Positions 7,837-16,434 of a DNA stretch of 64,000 nucleotides are shown piece by piece. A program made the position numbers and the translations under genes. How positions within the stretch are numbered: position 1 is the stretch's first letter; each line of letters begins with the position of its first letter. The stretch comes from Chryseobacterium oleae (GTDB taxonomy: Bacteria; Bacteroidota; Bacteroidia; Flavobacteriales; Weeksellaceae). The notes under the pieces were generated by a model, which was not told the origin of the DNA, searched no databases, and saw nothing but the letters and a program-made list of their open reading frames with translations. The stretch is from the NCBI RefSeq assembly GCF_900115055.1, contig NZ_FOVD01000001.1, forward strand, positions 682,001 to 746,000, in the 5' to 3' direction.

Positions 7837-10800
7837 ATGAAAACAAAAGTTTTTCTCTTTATTGTATCCTTATCGGGATTCATTGGTTTCGGCCAGGCCA
7901 AAAAAGTCATCCCCAGGGTCAGGGATATTCAGGACAATACCCTGCAGTCTGTTTTTGCCAATCTGGAAAAGGACAGAATTCCCAATGGCCTTCTTCTGGA
8001 TGCAGCGATAGAATTCGCCAATCTTAAAAAATATGACGGTACGATGCCAGACAGCTCTTATACCAGCTCTAAACTGGTAGCGGATATTTATAATACGGTC
8101 CTTATGAGCCGTCTTTCTGCAAATGCGTCTATCACCCACACTTCGGATGATCTTGTTTCTCAATGGAAAACGGAACAGCAGATGGATATCATTCCTCTTG
8201 GAGGCGTTTTCTACAAGTACAGCCAGTTTTCACAGGCTACCCAGCAGAACGCACAAAATACGGGTGATCCGGGTACATTAACCGTTAATAATGGTACTGT
8301 ACAGGATAAATATGTGAACGGCGTATGGCAAAATCCATATGAAGAAAAGTATGTACTTGCCCTTTCTCCTTCCGTATCTTCTCACAATAAGCTTAATTTT
8401 AAGATTAAGCTTCCTAACAATCTGTTTCTGACGAATCAGACTTCACAGATTCAGAAAATAGAATATAAACTAAGTGATCAGCTGCCTTATGAGCTGTTGC
8501 CTTACAACCAGCTGATTAATGTAAGCTATGCTGCATTGGGAACGTATCACTGGACTTTCAAGGTTACCCTTAATTCCGGGGAAGTATTGTATACGCATAC
8601 CCAGTTTACCATCAATGGTGATATGGGGAAATATGTGGATACGGCCATGGAATCTAAAAACACGAACTTAGGTCAATACACTAAGAACGTGATTTTTAAT
8701 GGTGCCAACAGAGCTACGATGTACATCAAGCTTGCTCCGGGACATACCCAAATTACCAAGCCTCTTATTGTAGCAGAAGGTTTTGACATGGGTGCTATTG
8801 TCGCTCCAACGCAGGAAGCAGGTCTGACGAATATTGATACGTTTATTTCAAGCCTTGCGGGAGGATCCTCTTCATTGTATTTTGATATCAATAACGGTTA
8901 TGATATCATCTATGTAGACTGGAATAACGGTGTAGACTATATCCAGAATAACGCAGCTCTGCTTTCAACGGCTATTCAATGGGTGAATGCAAAAAAGTCC
9001 GGAATGGAGCCTAATGTAGTGATGGGGCAAAGTATGGGTGGCCTTGTAGCCAGATATGCATTGAAAGACATGGAGCAAAAAGGAATCCCTCATGTGACCA
9101 AGCTTTTCATTTCTGATGACAGCCCACATCTGGGTGCGAATATTCCATTGGGAATGCAGTATATGTTGACTAATGTCGCAAGAGCTTATATCAGAACTCC
9201 TCTAGTGGCGGGAATCGGAGAATTTATTGTTCCGATGTTCAATCAGGGAATCTCTATCAATGATGTCCTTACTTTGACGGATACTCCTGCTGCCAGACAG
9301 ATGCTTATCAATTATGCTGACCGTAATTATCAGCTTAACAATACGATCCATGATAACTGGCAAAACGAGCTTAAACTTAAAGGTTATCCTCAGCTGACCA
9401 GAAATGTAGCCATATCTAACGGCAGTGAGTGCGGAACAGACCAGACTCTTTCCAATCTACTTCGTCTTTATAAGGAAACCAATAAACAGCATTTATTCTC
9501 CGATATCATAGGAGCATTGGTGGGCGTAGCTACTAACCGTCTGGATATGATTTTACTTTCATCGGTTCCGGGAAGCTCCAAATATGTATTTGACTTCACA
9601 GTACGTCCTATGACTCAGCTTAATGCCGGAACACAGGTGTACAACGGAAGCATTAAATACAAAAAGAAAGTGCTTTGGCTGATCAATGCTCAGGTAACCT
9701 TACTTGGAGGAAGCAGAACACAGCCGGGAGGTATTCTTCCTATAGATAAATATGGAGGCGGTAAATTTAAACTGGCTCAAAACCAGCTGCCATCATACGT
9801 AACTGAGAATCTTACCACCACTCCGTTCAGCTTTATTCCTACGCCAAGTGCACTGGATTACAAATCAGGAAATACCGTTTTAACAGAGGCGGATTATCAG
9901 AGACCATTCTCTCCGGTTGATGACGCTGCGAATGTTCCTTTCGCTAATTTTGTTGCAGAAAAAGTAGATGCCAATCAGGAGCATATCACTTTCAGTACAA
10001 GAAACGGACAGTTTATCCTGAACCAGCTTTCAACAAATACGGCTGTACAGAATCAGAAAATAACTTCTTCTTATCTGTGCGGATCCAAAATCAAGATCGG
10101 AGGAGATGCCGCATCATGTGGAGCTACCCCTCTTACGTATACTACCGGTTTTGCACCGTCTATCTCGTGGTCTATCGTTAATGGAGCAGGTCTTGTTGAT
10201 ATCAATGGGCCTACCGACTTGCCTCAGATTACTTTCACGCCAAAACCGTATGCCAACGGAAATGTAAGACTTCAGGCATCACTTTCCGGAGACGGTGCCA
10301 GCAACAGCGTAATAAAAGACGTTTGGATAGGTGCCCCAATGGTTTATATGCAGAATTACTGTACGGATCCAAGTCAGACCATGTGTTATTTACAGGGGAT
10401 TACCACTTCTTTCCCGGTAGGATCTACGATATCTTTAAGTCTTGATGCAGCAGGATTAGACAGTTCAGACCACTCAGGAAATACCTGGGAATGGGAAAAA
10501 GTAATGGGTAACTTCAAATTTGTAAGTTCTCCTTACGTAGCGGATGTTCAGAACAACGGAAACGGAAGTAAAGGTAAAACGGCCAATCTTCAGGCAACAG
10601 GAAGTAACAGTACCCTTGCCTTTAAAGGAAGAGCGAAAAGTGCTTGTGGATGGGGTCCATGGAAATGGTTCTACTGGAATATCTATTCTTCCAGAATGAT
10701 GCAGGTAGAAAACTATTTCACGATTTCTCCCAATCCTACAGACGATATCATCAATATCTCACTACTAGATCCAGCCAACACATCTGAAATCAAAACCGAT

Positions 10801-10962
10801 ATTCAGGCTGAATTATACAATCCAACAGGAAACAGAAGCGGAAGCATTAAACTGAATAATTTCAGAGGAACAATGTCTGCATCAGCTCTACTGCCAGGCG
10901 TATATACTTTAAAAATAATCTACAACGGAAAATCTGAAACCCACCAGATTATTAAGAAATAA
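7837..10962 (+). CDS. Large T9SS-exported alpha/beta hydrolase (lipase/esterase-like)
   Basis: 1041 residues. Signal peptide MKTKVFLFIVSLSGFIGFGQ. After an N-terminal region of ~290 residues, residues ~290-560 look like an alpha/beta hydrolase: KPLIVAEGFD, then YDIIYVDWNNGVDYI, then the nucleophile elbow GQSMGG with Ser399, followed by LVARYAL and ISDDSPHLGANIP, which resembles the lipase/PGAP1 group. The remaining ~350 residues include an Ig-like beta region and end in a type A T9SS sorting domain (FTISPNPTDDIINISLL ... GVYTLKI). So it is probably a secreted or surface esterase or lipase. Substrate is unknown. Catalytic Asp and His could not be assigned with certainty. It follows a lipoprotein gene after 21 bases. 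Confidence 0.8.
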   Translation: MKTKVFLFIVSLSGFIGFGQAKKVIPRVRDIQDNTLQSVFANLEKDRIPNGLLLDAAIEFANLKKYDGTMPDSSYTSSKLVADIYNTVLMSRLSANASITHTSDDLVSQWKTEQQMDIIPLGGVFYKYSQFSQATQQNAQNTGDPGTLTVNNGTVQDKYVNGVWQNPYEEKYVLALSPSVSSHNKLNFKIKLPNNLFLTNQTSQIQKIEYKLSDQLPYELLPYNQLINVSYAALGTYHWTFKVTLNSGEVLYTHTQFTINGDMGKYVDTAMESKNTNLGQYTKNVIFNGANRATMYIKLAPGHTQITKPLIVAEGFDMGAIVAPTQEAGLTNIDTFISSLAGGSSSLYFDINNGYDIIYVDWNNGVDYIQNNAALLSTAIQWVNAKKSGMEPNVVMGQSMGGLVARYALKDMEQKGIPHVTKLFISDDSPHLGANIPLGMQYMLTNVARAYIRTPLVAGIGEFIVPMFNQGISINDVLTLTDTPAARQMLINYADRNYQLNNTIHDNWQNELKLKGYPQLTRNVAISNGSECGTDQTLSNLLRLYKETNKQHLFSDIIGALVGVATNRLDMILLSSVPGSSKYVFDFTVRPMTQLNAGTQVYNGSIKYKKKVLWLINAQVTLLGGSRTQPGGILPIDKYGGGKFKLAQNQLPSYVTENLTTTPFSFIPTPSALDYKSGNTVLTEADYQRPFSPVDDAANVPFANFVAEKVDANQEHITFSTRNGQFILNQLSTNTAVQNQKITSSYLCGSKIKIGGDAASCGATPLTYTTGFAPSISWSIVNGAGLVDINGPTDLPQITFTPKPYANGNVRLQASLSGDGASNSVIKDVWIGAPMVYMQNYCTDPSQTMCYLQGITTSFPVGSTISLSLDAAGLDSSDHSGNTWEWEKVMGNFKFVSSPYVADVQNNGNGSKGKTANLQATGSNSTLAFKGRAKSACGWGPWKWFYWNIYSSRMMQVENYFTISPNPTDDIINISLLDPANTSEIKTDIQAELYNPTGNRSGSIKLNNFRGTMSASALLPGVYTLKIIYNGKSETHQIIKK

Positions 10963-10991
10963 AATGCATTGATAAAATGTTTTTAAATATG

Positions 10992-11022
10992 AATGGCAGC
11001 CCTCAAAGGCTGCCATTTTTTT
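10992..11022 (+). terminator. Intrinsic terminator after the secreted hydrolase
   Basis: 10-bp stem AATGGCAGCC (10992-11001) / GGCTGCCATT (11008-11017), loop CTCAAA, then T-rich DNA on the plus strand, 29 bases past the stop. Confidence 0.9.
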
Positions 11023-11062
11023 GTTATTTATTAAAAAGTCTGTAGATAAGCTATATTAAGCT

Positions 11063-11647
11063 CTACTGCTTACCTATGATAGGATGATACTCTTCTCTTA
11101 AAGATTTTTCTACGTAAGGAACTATGAAGTCATAATTTTTTACGTCAAGTTCAATAGTAGACACCCTGAACTCCAGTCCATGTAAATTTGTTCTGTGTCT
11201 TAGCTTCATGGCGTAAGTCTGTTTTTGTGGTGACAAATCTATATGTTCCCTTATTCTACAGTAGATATTCTTATTTTTCCCGATATAAATAGGAAGCCAC
11301 TGTTCTTTAAAGAGTTCTCTAACCTTTAACCTCTTTTGAATTGTACTGGAAGAAAAGAAAGAATCCTGTTTCTTCTTTTTCCATGCCTCTGCAAAGTTTT
11401 TTATCCTGGTTTCTCTTTTTACACCAGCATTTAAATAGGTATCAAGATTTAGCTCAAACATATAAAGTCCCTGCTTTTTCTCTTTTTTCAAAAACAAAGA
11501 AGAATCAAAATCGTCGGAAAGCGTAAAGCAAACTGCATTCTCCGTATCAAACCGGATATCTGAGATGTGTTTTTTAAGACTCTCCACATGCATTGTTATA
11601 TCTCTGTCGAATGTCGAGATGATTTCCTGATAGTCATTTATTTTCAT
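11063..11647 (-). CDS. GIY-YIG nuclease-like protein of the DUF262 operon
   Basis: 194 residues. A GIY-like strand GLYMFEL is at ~60-66 and the YIG half, LPIYIGKNKNIYCRIREH, at ~118-135, with the typical Arg after the helix start; the conserved Glu may be the one in EKSLREEYHP near the end. There is an unusually long insertion (~55 residues) between the GIY and YIG halves. It is the last gene of a three-gene minus-strand operon, 30 bases after the DUF262/DUF1524 gene. A role as the cutting or DNA-sensing subunit of a restriction-type defence system is inferred from that context; it could also be an accessory protein without nuclease activity. Confidence 0.65.
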   Translation of the reverse strand: MKINDYQEIISTFDRDITMHVESLKKHISDIRFDTENAVCFTLSDDFDSSLFLKKEKKQGLYMFELNLDTYLNAGVKRETRIKNFAEAWKKKKQDSFFSSSTIQKRLKVRELFKEQWLPIYIGKNKNIYCRIREHIDLSPQKQTYAMKLRHRTNLHGLEFRVSTIELDVKNYDFIVPYVEKSLREEYHPIIGKQ

Positions 11648-11677
11648 ACCATTTATATTTTACAGTTTCACATTCTC

Positions 11678-13585
11678 TTATTCAGCATAATGATTTTCTA
11701 ACAGCCCTAGCATCTCCATTTCATGATCACCAAGCGCCCCTTTTAATCCGCAAAAATCATAAGGCTCCGTATCTTTCTCAAAATTAAAATCCTTAATAAG
11801 ATTATTTTCTTCCAGTTTTTCGAAAAGCTTTTTAAGTTTTAATGGAGGATTCTTCATACCATTCAAATACTTCAGCTTGTTATTCAAATGATCATCTGAG
11901 AACGATGAATTCTCGGATACAGACAGCAAAGTAAGGTTTCCGAATGTATGGATATCAATCTCTTTATTTCTGAAATCGTCATGCTTACTCTGAGGCAGAA
12001 CATGTTCTACTGAACTTCGTGATGTAATTTTATAATTGGGATATTTTACCTGGTTATTCTTCCAGAGAAGATATTCCAATTTGTAAAACCAGTACCTCTG
12101 TATTTCTCCAAATTTGAAATCCTCTGCTTTCTTAAAATCTTTTCGTCCACACTCTAAGGAAGCATTTTCGTTAAAGTAAGATGCGTAAATTTTGAATGCA
12201 TTTACAGACCCGGATAAAGCATTATCTATAATTTCAAGATGTTTTAAATCATCATCTTCGTTTTCATTATTCAGCAGGAAATCTATATATAATCCCAACC
12301 AAAAATGTTTTTTATCCCAATTGCTGTGGTATAGCATTCTTTGAAGCTGTTCAGACTCCTTTTTCCTGACAGAATATTGATGCTCCTCTTCATTTTCCTT
12401 CAAACTGATATCTAATAGTTCAAACCCATTATCTTCAAGATCCTTGAATATAATATAACGGTCCATCACCTCTTTTACTTCTTTCAAAACCATGATGAAA
12501 TCAGCTGCAACCTGATGTCGTATATCTTCCTGATTGTCATCGCTGATCAACTTTCTGAAATTACCGAACACCTTTAGCAACTGTTCTTTATCAAATATCT
12601 CAGGCCCCTCAATACCATATTGAGTACCATATTTTTTCTGAAAAATATATAAGGTATGAATGAGCAGTGTATTGAAATCTGTCATATATTCATAGTGGTA
12701 ATCCTGTATTACATCCTGTTTTTTATCTTCCTCATTCTCATCTACAGTTTCACAGCTGGTCATTACATCCTGTATAATATCTTTCAATACAGTCTGTAAA
12801 GCATGATCTTTATTATATTTATACTCAGCTTTCGAATAGTACTGCAGCGTCATCTTATCCCATATTTTAGCATACTTTATTCTATTTTCAGGAAGTATAG
12901 CATTGATTAATTCAGACTTTAAGATATCATAATGCTGCAATTGTGTACCATTGGTATTAATCTGAATAAAAAGTTTATTTTCATCGCTCCCTGCTGGTGC
13001 CGTTAAAAACTGAAAACTCACTTTTTGCAGCAAAAATTCAATAGAGATATTTTGTTTGCGGTCTTTTATCCAGTTTTCAATAATCGAAAAAGCAGCTGCT
13101 ATATTTCTGTTTTGTTCCAATTCCGGTTTGAGCTTTTTATTTTCACTATTTGCTGACAACAAATGATCTATTTCCCAAAACCGTTTCCCTTCTTCTATCT
13201 GTTTATGAGATCTAAGCAGCTCTTCCAGATATAAATTTGTATGTTTTCTAATTGAAAAGCTGAGTCTCGGCTGATCATCAGTACAGCAGAACTGAAGCAA
13301 ATTCCTGTACTGCTCGTTTTGTTTATTTTGATGAGCCAGATAAAGACACAGAATCCATAATGTCGTGAAACGCTGTTGTCCATCTATCAGGTCATAAACA
13401 CCATCATTATCAATGGCAATAATATTTCCAATAAAATACCCCGGATTTTTCTGATTTTCTAAAAAATCTTCCAGAAGTCTTTCTATTTCTTCTTCCCCCC
13501 AACAGTATGGTCTCTGATACACCGGCACATTCACTGAATAATCAAAATCGATCACCCGGTTAGGAGCAATTTCAAACTTACACAT
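11678..13585 (-). CDS. DUF262 + DUF1524 (GmrSD-type) restriction protein
   Basis: 635 residues. The N-terminal DUF262 domain carries VYQRPYCW (~22-29) and the hallmark DGQQR (68-72), plus FIQINTNGTQLQHYDILK further on. The C-terminal DUF1524 domain carries the HNH-type motif VEHVLPQ (~526-532, His528) and GNLTLL (~549-554). In GmrSD, DUF262 is the NTP-dependent GmrS part and DUF1524 the GmrD nuclease; together they cut modified phage DNA. Its start overlaps the stop of the upstream DUF262-only gene by 8 bases, which points to coupled translation and a heteromeric complex. The length fits fused GmrSD proteins. Substrate modification is unknown. Confidence 0.85.
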   Translation of the reverse strand: MCKFEIAPNRVIDFDYSVNVPVYQRPYCWGEEEIERLLEDFLENQKNPGYFIGNIIAIDNDGVYDLIDGQQRFTTLWILCLYLAHQNKQNEQYRNLLQFCCTDDQPRLSFSIRKHTNLYLEELLRSHKQIEEGKRFWEIDHLLSANSENKKLKPELEQNRNIAAAFSIIENWIKDRKQNISIEFLLQKVSFQFLTAPAGSDENKLFIQINTNGTQLQHYDILKSELINAILPENRIKYAKIWDKMTLQYYSKAEYKYNKDHALQTVLKDIIQDVMTSCETVDENEEDKKQDVIQDYHYEYMTDFNTLLIHTLYIFQKKYGTQYGIEGPEIFDKEQLLKVFGNFRKLISDDNQEDIRHQVAADFIMVLKEVKEVMDRYIIFKDLEDNGFELLDISLKENEEEHQYSVRKKESEQLQRMLYHSNWDKKHFWLGLYIDFLLNNENEDDDLKHLEIIDNALSGSVNAFKIYASYFNENASLECGRKDFKKAEDFKFGEIQRYWFYKLEYLLWKNNQVKYPNYKITSRSSVEHVLPQSKHDDFRNKEIDIHTFGNLTLLSVSENSSFSDDHLNNKLKYLNGMKNPPLKLKKLFEKLEENNLIKDFNFEKDTEPYDFCGLKGALGDHEMEMLGLLENHYAE

Positions 13586-14900
13586 TACTAATTTGTTTAT
13601 TCGTTAAAATATCTTTGAATTCATGATAGAAATTCCCCACTACACCGTTTTTATGATTTTCTTCAATTGATAAATTACTGTATTTCTTCTTTTTGCAGTA
13701 CGAAATAATTTCAGCCGGATTATGAGAATAGCAGATCCGGTCAAGAAGTTTTTCTCCCTCTTCAAAATTACGTACAGTTATCTTAGTCACTGGTTTTGAA
13801 AGTCTTTTGAAAAAACATACTTTAAATAACAGTTGGGCCATACCCATGAAGCTCCTATCTTCAATAAAACCTTCTCCATATCGGGAAATCAAAGTAATTA
13901 AAGCCATCTGATAATACTCATAATTAAATTCACATCCACGTAGCTTTTTAATTCTATTTAAAATGTCTGAATGGTCTGAATTTAACTTCTCCTCAAGACG
14001 GTCCCAGACTTCACAATAGTATATCAGGTAATGGATGGTATTTTCCCCTTTGTACAAGGGCTGTCTCACTTTATAATTTGGAGCGTCCACGGTAAGCTTT
14101 CCCTTTGACAAACGGGCTTCCGCGAACTTATAATCTTTATTAGGAAGCATATCTTCATATGCAAATTCTTCTGGCAGCCTCACCTTCCATTCTTGGAAAT
14201 TATGCCTTGGAAATTCTCTGAACTCAATGCCTTGCCAATATCTGGCTTTTAACAGCAGTTCAGACATCTGGTTCAGTTTAGCCGAATCAAACTGATAATA
14301 TTCTAAATCCAAAGCTTTTTCTATCTGTTTTGATTTCTCCAAAGCCTGCAGGTGGAATGGTTTGATAATGTCGATTCCATCTAACCGCCTTCCTGACGTA
14401 TTTAAAGTGGTGTAAAATTTAAATGCCTGATCCTGGGACTCTGCAATAATATAGGTGATATTGATATCAGAAAAATCAATTTTAGTATATTCCTCCATCA
14501 ACGTCAAACCATCAATATGATCTTTAAGAGAAGAAACATTCTTTTTAATATTATTTCTTGAAATCTCTGATTCTACACAAAAATTATCATTTAACCCCAC
14601 ACTTTGTTTCTGCAGATGGGCCAAAATCAACAGGCTGGAAATTCTTTGTTGCCCGTCTATAATATCGTAAGTTTTTCCCTCTTTATTTTTAACCAGAATG
14701 ACCGTTCCCAGATAATACAGTGGACATTTATTTTTGTTTTTCCCTGAATAATTTGACAAATCATTATAGAGTTTGATGATCTGTTTTTCGGTCCATACAT
14801 AAGGTCTTTGATAATCGGATATTTTCAATTTAAATTGATTAAAGAAATCATCAACAGTTAAAGACCCCTGTTTTTCTATTTCAGCAAGGCTTTCTATCAT
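13578..14900 (-). CDS. DUF262 protein (GmrS-like, no HNH domain)
   Basis: 440 residues. The motifs DYQRPYVW (~29-36) and DGQQR (82-86) define DUF262, with TTLNTSGRRLDGIDIIK at about 165-181 matching the second conserved block. The C-terminal ~200 residues lack the VEHVxPQ and GNLTLL motifs of DUF1524, so this is a stand-alone nucleotide-binding or sensing subunit. It begins the operon DUF262, DUF262-DUF1524, GIY-YIG. Two paralogous DUF262 chains of different length in one operon suggest a hetero-oligomer in which only one chain carries the HNH nuclease. The defence role is inferred from the family. Confidence 0.8.
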   Translation of the reverse strand: MIESLAEIEKQGSLTVDDFFNQFKLKISDYQRPYVWTEKQIIKLYNDLSNYSGKNKNKCPLYYLGTVILVKNKEGKTYDIIDGQQRISSLLILAHLQKQSVGLNDNFCVESEISRNNIKKNVSSLKDHIDGLTLMEEYTKIDFSDINITYIIAESQDQAFKFYTTLNTSGRRLDGIDIIKPFHLQALEKSKQIEKALDLEYYQFDSAKLNQMSELLLKARYWQGIEFREFPRHNFQEWKVRLPEEFAYEDMLPNKDYKFAEARLSKGKLTVDAPNYKVRQPLYKGENTIHYLIYYCEVWDRLEEKLNSDHSDILNRIKKLRGCEFNYEYYQMALITLISRYGEGFIEDRSFMGMAQLLFKVCFFKRLSKPVTKITVRNFEEGEKLLDRICYSHNPAEIISYCKKKKYSNLSIEENHKNGVVGNFYHEFKDILTNKQISNV

Positions 14901-15190
14901 ATTTTCATCTTGAGTTTTTTATTTAATATTATACAGATTTCTCAATGAGAAGCCTGAATAGTCTTAAAATATAATTTAGATATTTCTATTAGAAAAATAA
15001 ATCTGTTTAAAATAGTCTCATGCAGAAAATAGCAGTCTGATGCCGAAAGAAAGTTTGAAATGATTTATTTTCATAGCAGATTATATAGTTTTGATAACAA
15101 TAATATTAAAAAAAATCTGATTGTACTTACGGGAAAACATATTTTTTTAACAAAATCTACTCAAATACTTAACTCTAGAACCGCTACACC

Positions 15191-15394
15191 CTTGTAAAGT
15201 GGCTCTACCCTCTTCAATAAGCCCCTATAGGGACTTCCGAACGGTCTCCACCCCCTTCATAAAGGGTATCTACCCCCTTAGGCAAGGGGGTAGATAGGGT
15301 TGCATAACGGGTTCCGGGGACTTGTAAAGTGGCTTTAGCCAGTTATGTAAGGGGAGCGGGGAACTTATCCAAGTGTCTGGAGCCACTTTACAGG
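15191..15394. repeat. C-rich structured intergenic repeat block
   Basis: The 14-mer CTTGTAAAGTGGCT occurs at 15191-15204 and 15321-15334, and once inverted with one change (AGCCACTTTACAGG) at 15381-15394. Between them a perfect 12-bp hairpin ATCTACCCCCTT (15268-15279) / AAGGGGGTAGAT (15284-15295) has a 4-base loop. The block is C/G-rich against an A/T-rich background. It could be a dispersed palindromic element or a non-coding RNA; the sequence alone does not decide. Confidence 0.6.
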
Positions 15395-15582
15395 TGTCAG
15401 GAAGTAGAAAGCAGGGAAAAAACAGCATGCTTTTTTTATCGCAAAGGTTCATTCTGACCTATCTATTTTAAGAAGGAAAAGAGGAAATCAATTGCATTGA
15501 TTCTATGAAGCGGGCGTTTTATCGTTTGGCATAATCGGTGTACGTGACTTTTTGCTTTCCTTGACCTCAATTTACTATGCAT

Positions 15583-15613
15583 CCATAAAAAAGCACGCCT
15601 TGTGACGTGCTCT
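15583..15613 (-). terminator. Probable terminator of the 171-residue gene
   Basis: Inverted repeat AGCACG/CGTGCT around an 8-base loop, followed on the minus strand by six T, about 25 bases after the stop at 15638. Confidence 0.65.
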
Positions 15614-15637
15614 TGAGTGGGGTTACTTCCATTCTTA

Positions 15638-16153
15638 TTATCCCGGCTGGCTGTCATTATTATCGGCAGGTGGCGGCGGTGGTGGAGTAACAGGAGTTTG
15701 TGGAGATGTGACAAAGAACTGCTTCAGATCCTCATAGATCACATTGGTTCCCGGGACGTTTTCTTCGGAAAGGAATCTGATATTCCTGTAAAAGCTGATC
15801 GCGTTATGGTAATTGTCGTGATCCAGCAGAACTTTAGTATCAGATAGCTGTTCGTTCAGAGAATCCAGACGCTGAAGGCGTTGTTCGATTTGTTCTCTGG
15901 CTGTATAATCCTTGTCGAATTCTGCTTTATCCAGAAATCCCGGAACATGCTGTGCATACTGCTCCATATAGCTTTTCGCTTTATTCACGAAAAGTTTATT
16001 CTGCTCTGCAATCCTCCCGTACTGCTGTCTCTGTTCCGGGGTAAGATTGATGGTTTTTCTCAAAAGCGCGGTTTGTATAGCCTGAAGCGCCTCATCAATA
16101 GTTGCTAATTCTTCACTGGAAAAACTTAAACTGATTAAATTGTCTAGTGCCAT
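15638..16153 (-). CDS. Conserved hypothetical helical protein with Pro-rich tail
   Basis: 171 residues, no signal peptide. The body (1-150) is largely alpha-helical and acidic/polar: SLSFSSEELATIDEALQAIQ at the start, a central LTPEQRQQYGRIAEQN, and a stretch with coiled-coil character (REQIEQRLQRLDSLNEQLSD). The end is a Pro-rich tail (PQTPVTPPPPPPA) followed by polar residues. This looks like a small flavobacterial protein of unknown function; such proteins are often found as single genes. It has its own terminator and lies between two defence-type gene sets without sharing an operon with either. Confidence 0.75.
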   Translation of the reverse strand: MALDNLISLSFSSEELATIDEALQAIQTALLRKTINLTPEQRQQYGRIAEQNKLFVNKAKSYMEQYAQHVPGFLDKAEFDKDYTAREQIEQRLQRLDSLNEQLSDTKVLLDHDNYHNAISFYRNIRFLSEENVPGTNVIYEDLKQFFVTSPQTPVTPPPPPPADNNDSQPG

Positions 16154-16349
16154 AATTTTGTGTGTTTTTTGGATGTTAATAATTCTAAATATAGTGAGTA
16201 CAGCAATTGAAAAAGCAGGCAGTTAGCAATTTTCCGGGGAGCATTCATCAGAAAATAAAAATTAAATAATACGGTTTATTTCTGGTAATTTTTTAATGAA
16301 AAAATTGATGATTCAGGCATGAAAATGTGAAAATGGCTTTATGCATTCT

Positions 16350-16382
16350 ACAAAAAAATACTGCCTCATGGAGGCAGTATTT
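16350..16382 (-). terminator. Intrinsic terminator of the GIY-YIG/helicase operon
   Basis: Perfect 12-bp stem AAATACTGCCTC (16356-16367) / GAGGCAGTATTT (16371-16382) with a 3-base loop and a following T run on the minus strand, about 55 bases past the stop at 16435. Confidence 0.85.
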
Positions 16383-16434
16383 ATACGTAAATTTTCCTTT
16401 TAAAAGGAACAGATTATTTTTTAGACTTAAGGGT

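Larger units (their letters stand above)
14901..15637. other. Long intergenic block with structured repeat-rich core
   Basis: 737 bases. The left third is A/T-rich and must hold the promoter of the DUF262 operon. The core at ~15180-15400 is unlike its surroundings: C-rich with several repeats and a perfect hairpin (listed separately). The right end holds the terminator of the next minus-strand gene. Open frames of 60-83 codons here have no coding character. No gene is called. Confidence 0.6.

Noticed and set aside
15191..15394. CRISPR-like repeats in the C-rich spacer
   Set aside because: Only three copies, one inverted, with irregular spacing and no cas genes nearby.
15463..15847. Open frames of 76-83 codons on both strands at the island spacer and 171-residue gene
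   Set aside because: They overlap the better-supported 15638-16153 gene or the structured spacer and have odd His/Arg-rich composition.
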